A stretch of DNA of 64,000 nt from Lineolata rhizophorae (taxonomy: Eukaryota; Ascomycota; Dothideomycetes; Lineolatales; Lineolataceae): assembly GCA_010093515.1 (NCBI GenBank), contig MU001687.1, forward strand, positions 568,070 through 632,069, written 5' to 3'. The notes under the pieces are model-generated. The model ran no database searches and was not told the DNA's origin. It saw nothing but the letters and a program-made list of their open reading frames with translations. Below are positions 33,792-45,067 of this stretch, piece after piece (positions within the stretch are counted from its first letter, which is position 1; each line of letters starts with the position of its first letter). Both the position numbers and the translations under genes were made by a program.

Positions 33792-35064
33792 ATGCTTCGT
33801 GTGCCCACCCATACTATTGCAATATTTCTGGCAAGAGCTGGCGTCACTGGATTGGCAACTGCACGCCAGCTTCTACGCGCCGGTTACCAAGACATCACAA
33901 TAATTGCGAAGCACATTCCGCTGGCCAATTATGCCGACTATGGCGAGTATACTAGTGCTTGGGTTGGAGCAAATTGGGCACCGTGCGTTCGCAGTTTCGT
34001 CACCGCCAAGCCTAAAAAAAAACACTCGTACGAAAATACTGAGACCGCAGTTAGGATACCTGCAGGTGGAACAATTGCGGCTCAACGGGATAAAGAAAGA
34101 TGGGAAGCACTATTGAAGCTTGCAAATGAGGAGCCTATGGCTGGCGTTTCGGTGCAAGGTTCGATCCTCATCATATTCGCAGGTCACGAACTCAGACAAT
34201 TGTTACGAGATGCTTACATTGTAATGAGGATAGAGAAGCGAGCATTTTATAGGAAGCAAGATGTAAAGTCGGAGTAAATGAACCATTGGTTCAAAACACT
34301 GGTATATAACGTACGTGAATATCCCAGGAATCGGACACGTGTAACCATGCTCGTATAAGACTGGCCACTTATTTTGTGCAATTGGTAAATGGTATATCCA
34401 ATATCTAATGGAGCCATACGCTTACGAGAAGTAGTACAAAATCCTCCGCAGTTCGGAAGTGCCCGACATTGCAGACTTCGGTGTTTTTATTGTACTGTCT
34501 CCCTGGATCCTAACGTCTACTTGAACTACTTGGTTCGGACTTGCAAGGAGCTCGGTGTATCCGTCAGAAAAATGAGCTTGTCGCATATCGGGAAAGCAGT
34601 CTTCCTCCATTCCGCAGGGGCGAAAGCGGACGTAGTAATAAATTGTACCGGTCTCCTTGCAAGTCGACTGGGCGCGTGATGGAGCCGACGATGAGGACGA
34701 CGGCATTGAGGAGTGTACATATATTATCAACCAACATGGTGGTACGTCTAACAGCCTCCAATGCAAAATGATTCGCATCTGATAAAAAATAGAAGGAGGA
34801 ACAGCACTAGGCGGATGCTCGCACTTCTCATGGTCTCACGAGCCCGACCCAGAGCTAGCACGCCGCATTATGGAACGAGCCATTCGGATCTGTCCTCAGC
34901 CCGTGCCGTACGGGAGTGGCACTGAGGCCCTCAAAGTGGTGCGCCACCAAGTGGGATTGAGGGCCTCGGGTGGCTTTGGGTTTCAAGCGAACTACGGCAT
35001 GGTAAACCAGGTGGTCTCGATAGTCATCGACGTGTTGAGACTGGCCCGTGGTGCCAACTTGTAG
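33792..35064 (+). pseudogene. Decayed D-amino-acid oxidase (FAD-dependent) gene
   Basis: Three consecutive plus-strand pieces match fungal D-amino-acid oxidase in order. The first is the N-terminal FAD-binding region (AGVTGLATARQLLRAGY, then EYTSAWVGANWAP, near 33,830-33,990). The second is a middle piece (VYLNYLVRTCKELGV and ADVVINCTGLLASRLG, to 34,679). The third is a C-terminal piece (LGGCSHFSWSHEPDPELARR to GFGFQANYGM, to 35,064). The first Gly of the dinucleotide-binding GxGxxG is replaced (RAGVTG). The pieces are in different frames with stops between them, and the segments expected after NCTGL and after the VGLR motif are missing, so there are several internal deletions. A 3' intron (GTACGT...TCTGATAAAAAATAG, about 34,741-34,793) remains recognisable. 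Such enzymes deaminate D-amino acids in peroxisomes; this copy cannot. Confidence 0.8.
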
Positions 35065-35521
35065 CTAATATTGTAGACCAACAAACAAGGAGTTGTACTT
35101 CGCCAAGCATCAAATGACAACGCAAGTTATTCAACCCATGGCAGGTGTTTCCCAGGCGGGGTCTACTGAGTAATGCGAGTCAAAGTTAGCCCTCGTCTTG
35201 CATGTCCCCGCAATCCAATTGGAGCCGTGTGGCTAGATGCAACTAGCGCTGCCACAGTGTCCGTATTAAAATTGCGATGGACTGCTCGGAGGCGATGTTA
35301 TGTGCGGGAGTCGGATGGGAATGCGGAATGGTGAAGGCATTGTACGAAGAGCTTTTGCCAAGCTTTTGCCTCCGGCGCGGGCCGCAACCTCGAGGACCGG
35401 AAGAACTTCGGCTCTCGGTCGGTCAATGCTGCATCAGATTAGGTTGTCAAATAATCTTATCGACAGCTAACCCCACGATGCTTTTTGCAGGTTTTGTCCG
35501 TCGACTTCTGGCTCCATAGCC
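35065..35521. other. Promoter region of the Cns1 gene
   Basis: Between the oxidase relic and the co-chaperone start. No gene seen; it becomes pyrimidine-rich just before the ATG. Confidence 0.4.
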
Positions 35522-36923
35522 ATGTCTCGAATCGAAGAACTCCCTGACGACTTTGACGAGTCGTTAAATCTCAACGCAGCCGCCGCGGAAAAGTCCTCGC
35601 AGGGCACCAAACCCACTCCGTCAAGAGCTGGCGCCGGCCTCTCCTTCGACGCGATCGCGCAGTCTGTGCCGTTTCCGCTCCCCGCTTCGGCGCAACAGAA
35701 TGCCTCGAGCTCCGCCTCCACCGAGCCATCAGCGGCGCTGCCGCCTCACATGGACTCGGTGCGGCAGCGCTCGGCGGACGAGGTGCTCGACATGCTGAAT
35801 AGGACGCCGCTGTTCATGACTTCGCTGGACGAGACGGACGGCATGGGGGGCGTGAACGTCGAGCTCGAGGCACTCAAGGCGCTCGCGTACGAGGGCACGC
35901 GCGCCGAGGTCGCGGCCAACTTCCGCGAGCAGGGCAACGAGCTGGCGCGTGCGAAGCAATGGGCCGACGCCAAGGTGTACTACGACAAAGCGCTCGCGGC
36001 GCTGGCGGGGCCGCGGATGCCGCAGGATCGCGAGGACGGCGAGGGACCGACAGACGTGCAGGTGGTGGAGCTGGACGAAGAGGAGGAGGAGAGGAAGGAG
36101 AAGGCTATAGAAGAGGCGTGCTACGTGAACCGGGCCTTGTGCAATTTGGAGAGAAGTACTGTTTTGAATAGATTTACTCGTTTACGAATGGCTGTTGACG
36201 CAACTCGTAGAAAACCATCGCGCATGCAACCTGGACTGTGCTGCCGCTCTTCGTCTCAATCCGACCAACATCAAAGCCTGGTACCGTGCCTCTTCCGCAT
36301 GCTTAGCACTGGACAAGATTCTGGAGGCCGAGGATTCTTGTGCTCGCGGGCTGAAAATTGACCCAAAAAATGCTGCGTTAAAGACACTGGCAACAAAAAT
36401 ATCTAAGAGGAAGCAGACCATCGAAGAGCAGGAGAATAGGCGACGGGAGCGAGAACAGCGCAAGATGGCCGAGAAACACACGCTGAAACTCGCTTTGAAG
36501 GCCCGCAATATCCCAAGTCGAGTGACAAACGAACGGCCCGACGCCGAGGATGCCATCATGAAGCTCGCGGATCCGCTAGATCCATCCTCGACGCTCTCCG
36601 TTCCCGTAATATTCTTGTATCCGCTGCACATGCAGAGCGATTTCATCAAGGCGTTTGCAGAAACTGAGACCCTTGGGGAGCACCTCTCGTACATCCTCCC
36701 GCTTCCGTGGGACGAAAAGGGAGAGTATACGCCGGAGAGCGTGGAGTGCTACATTGAAACTGTTGCCGGCGGGCTGATCAAGGCCGGCAAGAAGTTGTCG
36801 CTCCTCAAGCTTCTCAAAAGCGGCAAGATCGAAATTGTGGACGGCATGCTACGTGTGCAAGTTGTGCCTCGGTCTAAAGCGCAAGGTTGGATTGACGACT
36901 TTAAGCGGCGACGCCTTGCGTGA
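35522..36923 (+). CDS. cns1: Cns1/TTC4-type TPR co-chaperone of Hsp90/Hsp70
   Basis: Exons 35522-36155 and 36211-36923 (intron 55 nt, acceptor CTCGTAG) give 448 residues. Cns1 is an essential yeast Hsp90 co-chaperone that also binds Hsp70 and supports eEF2 folding; TTC4 is the animal homologue. A Ser/Ala-rich N-terminal region with DMLNRTPLFMTSLDE (about 90-105, a family hallmark) is followed by three TPR units (about 129-270), starting at FREQGNELARAKQWADAKVY. An acidic insert (DEEEEERKEK) sits between the first two. A basic helical linker leads to the C-terminal wheel domain (about 330-448, VPVIFLYPLHMQSDFIKAF). The intron falls inside the TPR region. The sequence looks complete. Confidence 0.92.
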
Positions 36924-37633
36924 CCTTACCCTGGGCGGATACAATGCAAAGAGATAAATGCAAAACGAGGTACGAGGATTTCTTCCTAGAGTTGTAAGAT
37001 AGGGGCCTTTATTAGAACAGCGTAGCTTTTCGTTTAGTTGTCCCGATAGCATGCCGTTGGCTCCAATGAATGCGGATCCCGAAGCCTCTGCTGAGAGAAT
37101 TGGGATGATCTCACTACCGAAATTCATCTCGGGCACGTGACGGACGAGGCCTGACCTTTGCAGTTTGCCTCACATTACGTGGAGGGACTCGCCCATGAAG
37201 GATAATCACGCCCTGTTCAAACTCGGAAGACGACGGCGAAAATCCAATAAGATCGCGACATCATGTCACCGCTTAGTAGCACTCCGTAGCGGGCTTCGGC
37301 GGCAGAAGGCGGCCGAAGGGCGGAGCGCGCCGAGGGCGCGGCCTGCGCTCGGGCCGAACGGCAGCCGGCGGGCGGTTCTCGTGGCCCCCGGCCGCCAGGC
37401 ACAGCTCTTGGATCCCCGACGCCAGCAGCGCCCCGCCGGCGCCTCGTCCAGTCATCAGCGTTCCACCAGCTGTCACGGGCTGCACCGACCTCCCTCCACC
37501 ACCTCGTGCCTCCCTCCCTGCACCAGCAGCCTCGCCACGCCACGACATTAACTTCCCTTCCCCCCCGCCCCATTCCTTCCCTCTCCGCAGTCGCTGTCCG
37601 CAACCGTCGCTCGCCCGCCCAGCCCCGCCCGCA
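36924..37633. other. Intergenic region, promoter and 5' leader of the next gene
   Basis: The second half (37,300-37,633) is C-rich with many CCGCC and CCTCC blocks just before the ATG at 37634, typical of a fungal leader. No gene recognised. Confidence 0.4.
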
Positions 37634-38446
37634 ATGTCTTCTTCGATCGCTATCCCCAAGCGTAAGAAGCCGGTCGCCGCCCGCCACATCCTCGACTCGC
37701 ACATGGCCGGTCACGGCCACCACCACCACCACGGGCACTCGGCCCGCCATCACCACTACGGCGATGCAGCCTCGTCCTCATCTTCGTCGCTGACGACGCC
37801 CGACCCGGGCCCCGTCTTCCACGCGGCTTCGCCCTCCTCGTCGTCCTCAGCCTCCTCGCCGCGACACTTCTCCACGCCGGCCTTTGTTGCCGGGCCGGCG
37901 AAGCCGATGCCGGCGCCGGCACCTACGCCTGCGGCCGTCGGCGGAGAGCGTCACTTCCGGGAGAGGAGGCCGTCGCTGCTGAGTAAGTGGTCGGGCGGAA
38001 ACCTGCCTAGGTGAGGTGCGACGATGAGGGCATGGCTGGCTAACGCAGGCTTCAGGCGCGTCCCTTGCCCGGAGCGAGCACGTCGTCGTGAACGTCGGTC
38101 ATCCCGATGCGCCAAGACTGGTGAGTTTGCAGAGGCAGGACACACTCGGCGATGGGTCGCATAGGCTGACAACGCCGTCGTGATAGATTTCTTGCGTCAA
38201 GGCGTCGCAAGGCTTCGACTGGAACCAGGGTAAGTTGCAGCCATTCCTACGTACGAGCGAAGAACTCGCACCCGCTCCACCTTATGGCCCGATTGAATGA
38301 GTGTCTTCGGACGGCGCCAACAATCTCCAGACATTTTCCTCCCCAGCTATCTCGATCATGACTCGATAGATCTCGAGCGCAAGCAGGATCCCGTCGAGGA
38401 CATCGTCCTAACCGAGGAAGAGGCTGCCGCCATCTATCCTCATTAA
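37634..38446 (+). CDS. Conserved fungal protein of unknown function, His- and Ser-rich N-terminus
   Basis: Four exons, 37634-37982, 38056-38120, 38187-38229 and 38331-38446, join in phase to 190 residues. The choice of GTAAGT at 37983 over reading on to the in-frame TGA, and of the second AG at 38055, gives the only reading with sensible protein (ASLARSEHVVVNVGHPDAPRL). The N-terminal 110 residues are disordered: basic start, a His cluster (HGHHHHHGHSARHHH, about 27-41), then Ser/Pro/Ala. The C-terminal 70 residues look like the conserved core, with SQGFDWNQDIFLPSYLDHD and an acidic end VEDIVLTEEEAAAIYPH. I have an impression of similar tails in other ascomycetes but know no function. The His cluster could bind metal. 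Confidence 0.72.
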
Positions 38447-39184
38447 TGACTACATATGCGAACATGATCGGTTTTAGAGATGGACAGCGCCAGCTAGGGG
38501 GCACGGATAGGGTCGATATACCCGGCGTACTTCTGGCTTCACCGCGTGGATGGAGACGTGTATTTGCATTGCAGGTGCAACTGGCCTTTTGCTTTCACGG
38601 AGTCCTCTCATTGAACGGACGGGATCTTTTGGCGAAACTTAACTTGGGCGCTCTATTCGGGACGAATCGTATATATTCACATACCATGTCACATACCTTT
38701 TAGTTAGGCCTAGGTAGCTTTATGTGTCAAACGTTCATTCGCGCCTTTGGTCGAGTTCCCGCTAGCTTCAACGTTCCGGACGGGCGGTTCGCCGGCAAGC
38801 TCCCATCTGCGGTGTCCGCACTAGCCCGACTCCACCCAATTACCGCCGACGACGTGCAACCTGCAGTGCTACCGCGGCGTCTTTGTTTGCTTCTCCCGAA
38901 GCTTTTCACGCGTGCAACCTGTTCTTTGTACTCACGGCCCAGCTCGGAACGTTTTCGTCACTGATAGGCTCGGTCGCCAATCGCAGACCCTGGTCCGCTC
39001 TGGCTCGGCTATCTTTCCGCCCGGGGACAAGCGCATCGCCGGCCAATGCCCCGTGACTTCGTAACACGACCGTGAGCGACCAGAACGCGGTAAACAAAGT
39101 GGCGCGGAGACTCCCCAATCGAAGCCGCAATACTACGATCGCACGACATTTTCGCACGTCGGCCCTTTTTCGAACAGTTCAGTC
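38447..39184. other. Intergenic region upstream of Mis14
   Basis: About 740 bp with no recognisable coding frame, RNA gene or repeat. Confidence 0.4.
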
Positions 39185-40017
39185 ATGGAGACGGCGCACC
39201 GCAAGATCGCGCTCCAATCGCCCGCCGACCTGGCGTACCTCGAAGCAACGGCGCGCCGCGCCGCGCGCCGCAAGATCGACCAGAACCTGCCGGCCAGCGC
39301 CGCGCCCACGGGCGAAGACGCCCTGCGGCGCAAAGTCGAGGAGCTCGTCGAAGAGGTGCGCGCGTTCTCACCACCACCCACATCACACCACACACCACAC
39401 ACCAACCCTCCCCGCGCCCCCCCTTAACAACCCAACTAACGACGCGGCCCCCCCTGAAAAAGTACATCCGCACGACCTTTTCCCTCGCGCGCCCCAACCT
39501 CAGCGTCAACGGCATCGATCTCGACGGCAACGACGCCGCCGCCACCGCCGCCGGTGGCGCGCCGTCAGACGCGCGGCAGCAACCCGCCGCCGCGGACGAC
39601 GCCTCCTTCGAGCCCTACGACACGCGCCTCGCGGAGCGCATCCGCGCGCTGGAGGCCAGCAAGGAGGCGCTGACGGAGCGGGTCGCAGACCAGCGGCGCG
39701 GGGCGCCGCAGGCGGCTGCGGCGCGGTTCGCCGAGGGGTTCGCGACCGAGGTGGCGCGGGACGAGGAGGGGGGGGAGGCGGCGGCAGCGGCGGCCGTGGG
39801 CGTGGTGAAGGAGGAGGAGGATGGGCAAGGCGTTGGAGGGACGGAGGAGGGCGGGCTGTTGGGCGTGAAGGGGGAGGATCTGAGGAGGTGGGATGAGGTG
39901 AGGAGGACATGGGAGAGAGGGACGGAGGGACTGGTGGGGCTGGTGGATGGGCTTGGGGAAGCGGTGGGGAGGCTCGAGAGGGCAAAGGAGGTTGTGGCGG
40001 CGCTGGAGGGAAAGTGA
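39185..40017 (+). CDS. mis14: Kinetochore protein Mis14/Nsl1
   Basis: Exons 39185-39355 and 39463-40017 (107-nt intron with CAACTAAC branch) give 241 residues. Mis14/Nsl1 is a subunit of the Mis12/MIND complex, which links inner centromere chromatin to Ndc80 and Knl1 at the outer kinetochore. The N-terminal helix METAHRKIALQSPADLAYL and the following ALRRKVEELVEE-YIRTTFSLA are characteristic of fungal Mis14. The rest is a helical coiled-coil-like region (YDTRLAERIRALEASKEALTER; LVDGLGEAVGRLERAKEVVAAL) interrupted by an Ala/Glu/Gly-rich insert (about 150-200). The length fits the family. Confidence 0.88.
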
Positions 40018-40810
40018 GGATGGTTTTTGGTGAGTCTGGGCTCTGTTCGGATTTGGCGGTGTGCAATAGTGTATACTGGCGTTTGGGTCGTGTTTGGGAT
40101 GCGAATGCAGGAGTGGAAGGATTTGCGTCATCGAATCGAACTGTCGAGGTTTGTGGAATTCGATTGCTATGGGGAATTAAGCATTACGGTCACGGGTTCA
40201 ATTATTCATTGGCTAGCGCTGGCGGTCTAACATTTGGGTGCAGGCTAACGTTCTAAAACCAATTACAACGTCTCTTACAAAGTTTTAGTGGTACATAAAG
40301 TGCAGGAAGGCAACGAACTGTGCGACTTGCCTTCTGCCGTTGTGCGAGCACGCTCTGTCGGCCCGGGACCCGAGGGACTGGGACAACCACTGCTGTCAGG
40401 TGCCACCCACTGAACGCCGCCGTTGGAGAAGATGAAGCCGCTGCCTGGATGATCTTGCCTTGCGGCGCGGTGGAAGAGGACCAGTAAGGAAGCAGAATTA
40501 TAATCTAAAGAGGTGCTTTCCGCATTGTTCGAAATGGGAACCTATAAAGCTGTGACAGCTTTCGTGCCAAGGGATCTAACCGCCCGGCGCGGTAGAATTC
40601 ACTACGGTGACACTACGCAAGGGAAGCAAGCATTGCGCCAGTGTGTCTAACACTGTAAGACAGAGATCAACGCGCCGCATTTTCCTGCCAACATAAATAT
40701 GGCATTGGTTCCTTGCTTGCTGTCTTCTGGGCCGCGGTGCTTCGTCCCGGAACTTAACAAATACCTGATCTCAAAGTTGCAAACCCCATCCTTTCAGAAG
40801 ACTCCCTGCG
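40018..40810. other. Intergenic region upstream of the MFS gene
   Basis: About 790 bp. No gene recognised; short frames only. Confidence 0.4.
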
Positions 40811-42553
40811 ATGGACCGATTCCAAGATGATCCTACGGAGCCATTGCTGTCCTCAAGGCCGGATACGGAAAGCCCCAATGGTGAAACCTCTAATACAGAG
40901 ACCAGCGATGCAAGCGCGGCGCCTAAGCCTTCGACAGAGTTTAAGGCGACATCCAGGACTTATACGGCGTATGTCATGGTCATGGTCTTGACGCTCACGG
41001 AAGCTCTCGATAGCACCATTGTCTCGGTTGCCTTGCCGGTGAGTCCGCACAACCCCTATGGCGGGAAGTATACTCACTGCCGCAGACCATCGCCAAAGCC
41101 ATCGGCAGCAGCACCGCGGCAACCTTCGCCCTCGGCACCAGCTACTTGCTCGCTTCCACGACGCTCCAGCCCATATTTGCGTCCGTGTCCAACGTGTTCG
41201 GGAGGAAGCCGCTGTTGCTCATCGCGCTCTTCACGTTCGCCGTCGGTCTGGCAATTGCGAGCGCCGGGAATAGCTCCGCCGTCGTACTTTTGGGTCGAAC
41301 ATTGCAAGGCGTCGGATCCGCGGGCTCGAACCCCTTGGCCGTGATGATACTGACCGATATCGTCCCGTTGAAGGAGCGCCCCAGGTGGCTGGGAAACGTG
41401 GGCATCATGTGGATGCTTGGAGGATTGGCAGGTCCACCGATCGGTGGCGGGTTGGCGGCAACGAACTGGGTACGTGACGAGCTTTCCGGATTCAGTAAAC
41501 TCGATTGCTGACTCAAACCAGAGAGCCGTCTTTTGGGTGTGTTTGCCGCTGATTGCGGTTTGCTTCGTCGTGACCATGCTTTTCCTTCGACTTAAGAAGA
41601 CGCAGGGGCGGCTGAAGCACATGTTGTCGAGACTCGACTACGTAGGCATGCTTCTCTTCCTGCCTGCGAGCTTCCTTGTCCTCTTGACTCTGACGTGGCT
41701 CTCCACAAAATATCCGTGGTTGTCGGCGGAGGTCCTCGTACCTCTATCGTCAGGAATCGGGCTGATGATACTGTTCGTCATGTACGAGAGGAATGTGGAA
41801 GCAGAACCACTCATCAGGCTGGAGGTCTTTGGCAACCCGACGTCCAAAATTGCGTATTTTGGGACCGTCATACACGCTTTGGTCTTCTTCATGACCGTCT
41901 ATTATCTTCCAGTCTATTATCAAGGAGTCCAAGGCTATAGTTCTACCCGGGCCGGGCTTGCCATGCTCGCCGTCATGTTGTCAAATGCCCCCGTGAACGC
42001 TCTCGCCAACAGGTCGATCCAATACAGCCAGCGCTACCGCTGGGCAGTATGGACGGGATGGGGGCTCACAACTCTCGGGCTAGGGCTCATGTGTCTCCTT
42101 GACACTTCGACTCGTGGTCCTGTTTGGGTCGTCATCACTTTGACTGCCGGTGCGGGCTTTGGAGTCCTGGGTGCCGGGCAGAGCACCACTACGCAGGCGG
42201 CCAACAAGAGTGAGAACCAAGCTAGGTCTCAGTCGGCGTATTTGCTGGTTCGCGGGTTTGGCCAGACGCTCGGAGTCGCCGTCGGCGTTGCCATCTTCCA
42301 GAATAGACTGAAGAGCTCCTTGCAAGGCTACGATATGGGAGACCACATCGCCGCCGATACGTTGTTGCAATACGTCAAGTCGGCCGATCTCGCGCCAGAG
42401 GAGCGCGCCATGCTGCAGAAGGCGATTGCGGATGCACTTCGCGTTCTCTGGGCGACCGGATGCGGACTTGCGGGACTCGCTGGCTTATTGAGCTGTTTCA
42501 TTAAAGGGTACCCCTTGGATCAAGATCCGGACTCAAAGCACAGTCCTGAGTAG
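40811..42553 (+). CDS. MFS transporter, 14-helix drug:H+ antiporter-like
   Basis: Exons 40811-41038, 41086-41469 and 41522-42553 join in phase to 547 residues. It is predicted to export drugs, toxic metabolites or amino acids across the plasma or vacuolar membrane by proton exchange. A hydrophilic N-terminus (about 1-50) precedes helix 1 with the LDSTIVSVALPTIAKAIG motif (about 66-83). The inter-helix motif A follows, with GRKP near 115-118, then the antiporter-type motif GMWMLGG-like segment GIMWMLGGLAGPPIGGG in helix 5. Many further hydrophobic segments run to the C-terminus. Both introns fall at or just after helices near the N-terminal half. It is complete. The substrate cannot be told; the Fnx1/vacuolar amino-acid group and DHA2 exporters are both possible. 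Confidence 0.87.
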
Positions 42554-44434
42554 GAGAGACCAGCGTTTAGGGATGCGAGGAAAAGAAAGTCATGGGGGTG
42601 AGAGCTGGCAAGAATACAAATGCGGGCTTGGCGCTCGCGGAGTGTATGGTTAGAAGTATAAAAAGCGATTGTCGTTCGACTGACATCGAGGCTGATAGAA
42701 TTGCCTGTAAATATGCTAAGTACGTAGACAACAAGCAATGCTATTCATGAACCAATAGTCATAGACTACACAGCAACCTTGTAGCCATTGTTGGCAAGCC
42801 AAGACCTGAAGTGTTCGCAAAACTTGCTGACGTTGAGGAATCACTGATCAGCCAGGATGGTTGCTCACCGATACCGACATCCAGACCGCGCTCCTTCAGC
42901 GGCAGCAAAAGGCTTGACGCGCCATGCTCGAGGCGGCGGCTTTCATCAATTTCGAACGCTCCTGACTCTGGTACCTGAAATGTGCTTTGCGGCTGACGTG
43001 CAGCCAGAGCGCGTGGTCTGGAGTGGGTCCCGGCCGGGACCCGTCTCCGGCAATGCGCGCTGAGCTATTCGTGGAAGCAACCCCTGGACGCGGGCCTGCC
43101 CGGGCGCTGTAGAACGGTGGAAATCCCCGGCAGCTCGTATTGCGGACCTGGGCGTATCAGCCTTGACGGTGGAATTGGCAACTTGTCAGTTCGCGAACAG
43201 TGTGGCCTTCGGCAAGAATTTTTGCGGTTTTCGACACTGGGAGGCATGCGGAGAGAGGAGGCCGATCAAGGGGGAACGTTGTGGAAAGAGCAGCCGAGTG
43301 GGATCGCCAGGAACGCGTCTCTCGTCGCCAAGACCTCCGGTCTGTGCGTACACTGACCACCTCACTTCTTGACACCACGATAAACGCTGAGAATTGTATC
43401 TGCCGCGTACCATGTACGTACCGATTGCGTGTTTAGACCCGGTCAAGATCCACACCAATATGCAACCACCTTCAGCCGCAAGCTGTCGTGACGAGCATCC
43501 GAACCTCGACTGCCGATGATGATCAACTGCCTACTTGGGATGATATTCTCAAGCTACGGAATGGATGTCCGTGGCCAACCTATTTCCGCCTAACCACACG
43601 AAGGGAATTCGAATATTGGTAGCCAAGGATAGGTGGAAATTCTAGGCACACTAATCGGTGAAACACACTGGCGCGAGGGCACTGCCACTGAAAGCAACTT
43701 CTGGCTTCCCAGGCCGCATCATGAGCGCGGGGCGTTTAGGTTCCCCTTGAATGCCTCCAATGCTCAGTTGGTATACTTATAAAAGTACGGATTTTTGAGT
43801 ATTGATCAAGTCACCGCAAACAATCGCGGACATTGTCGCATCGGAAGGGCGTGTCGTAGGCTTGCGCAACAGGAATTCCGCGATCCTACGATTGCTACGC
43901 GCAAATCCAGTTATTCCTCAGTGTGGCAAGCTCCGGTAGTCCAGCTCGAGCGTGAAGGTTTGTCCAGCCCTTGTCCGAAAGGGCGTGCAGGCCATGCCTG
44001 AGGCTCATTGTGCTAAGAAGGATTCCTCCAGGCTGTCGGGACTCAGCTCCAGCTCTTGCCGCGCCAACCCCTACTTTTCAGCCACAAATAGCTCGCGGGA
44101 CGATATCGCTTCTACCCGCAGGAGCGCCGATCACGGTCGGCGGTACCTTGCACGCCGACCCACCCGCATAAGTGTAGCGGAAATAATGTAGGTTTCATGT
44201 ACGTCTTCCCGAGTATATATCTCTGGGGAAGCCACCGCCGACATGCCGTTCTCTCCTCGCCACCAACTCTCATTTGGTCAAGCCAACCATCCGGCAATCG
44301 TCCTTCGTTCCGCTCCATTCATTTAAGCAGCCACCTGCCGGTCCTTCAGTCGTCGAGCTACCTTCTAAGCTTCTTAGAGCTAGGTTCTCCGGCACTCAAC
44401 CACCACCCTCATTCTCCACCGGTCCTTCTCAACC
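42554..44434. other. Long intergenic region, no gene recognised
   Basis: About 1.9 kb between the MFS gene and the secreted-protein gene. Overlapping short frames on both strands have no recognisable motif. The last 200 bp, pyrimidine-rich with a TATATAT run near 44,213, are likely the promoter and leader of the next gene. Confidence 0.4.
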
Positions 44435-45067
44435 ATGAAGACGTTCGCCACCTTCGCTCCCCTCGTATTCGCCGCCACGACCCTCGCCTCCCCTCTCAAC
44501 ATGGCCTCCCCTTTCGGCTCCGTCCGGTGGTGGTGGGAATCCAGCCACTCCTCCAGCTCATCCTACCCCACCATGACGCCCTCCGCCGCCGACGGCGTCT
44601 GGGGCCCCACGGGCGGCTGGAACGCGACCGCCTTCGGCGCCACAGGCACAGGCACAGGCACAGGCGTCTACGCCACAGGCACGGGCACTGGCATCCCCGT
44701 CGGCACCGGCACCGGCAGCGCCGCCGCGCCCGCCGTCACCCTCGAGCTGCCCTCCGGCGGCGACATCCCGCTCGCCAAGCGCAACGACATGACGCCCGAG
44801 AAGTGGTCCTCGATGCTCGGCCTCGGGCGCTTCGCCTCCACCACCTTGTCGACCCGCACGCGCACGGGCGTGCCCCCAGGCGTCTTCCCGCCGGGCTGCG
44901 GCTACGTCTCGGGCTCGGCGTACTATCCGACCGGGACGGCGTGCCCGTTCCCGACGGGGACGGGTACGGCGGCGCCGCAGCCGTCCAACGGGACCGAGAC
45001 GAGGGTCCCGGACACGCCCATCTTTCCCAACGTTGCCCGGGCGGGGCACCTCGCGCCCATGATGTAG
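44435..45067 (+). CDS. Secreted Gly/Thr-repeat protein with Kex2-like site
   Basis: A 210-residue single-exon protein. The N-terminus MKTFATFAPLVFAATTLASP is a clear signal peptide, with likely cleavage after LAS or shortly beyond. The mature part has a tryptophan triplet (RWWWESS, about 31), a Ser run, and Gly-Thr dipeptide repeats (ATGTGTGTGTGVYATGTGTG). A dibasic KR at 115-116 (LAKRND) could be cut by Kex2, splitting the protein into a repeat half and a C-terminal half. That half has only two cysteines (PPGCGYVSGSAYYPTGTACP). Two N-glycosylation sequons are visible (WNATAF and SNGTET). It may be a cell-wall or extracellular protein; no family recognised. Confidence 0.75.
   Translation: MKTFATFAPLVFAATTLASPLNMASPFGSVRWWWESSHSSSSSYPTMTPSAADGVWGPTGGWNATAFGATGTGTGTGVYATGTGTGIPVGTGTGSAAAPAVTLELPSGGDIPLAKRNDMTPEKWSSMLGLGRFASTTLSTRTRTGVPPGVFPPGCGYVSGSAYYPTGTACPFPTGTGTAAPQPSNGTETRVPDTPIFPNVARAGHLAPMM

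Noticed and set aside
34158-34168. GGTTCGATCCT, resembling a tRNA B-box
   Set aside because: It lies within the D-amino-acid oxidase relic and no tRNA cloverleaf or A-box could be fitted around it.
39506-40131. Two minus-strand frames of about 187 codons
   Set aside because: Antisense shadows of the Mis14 gene; Pro/Arg-rich with no motif.
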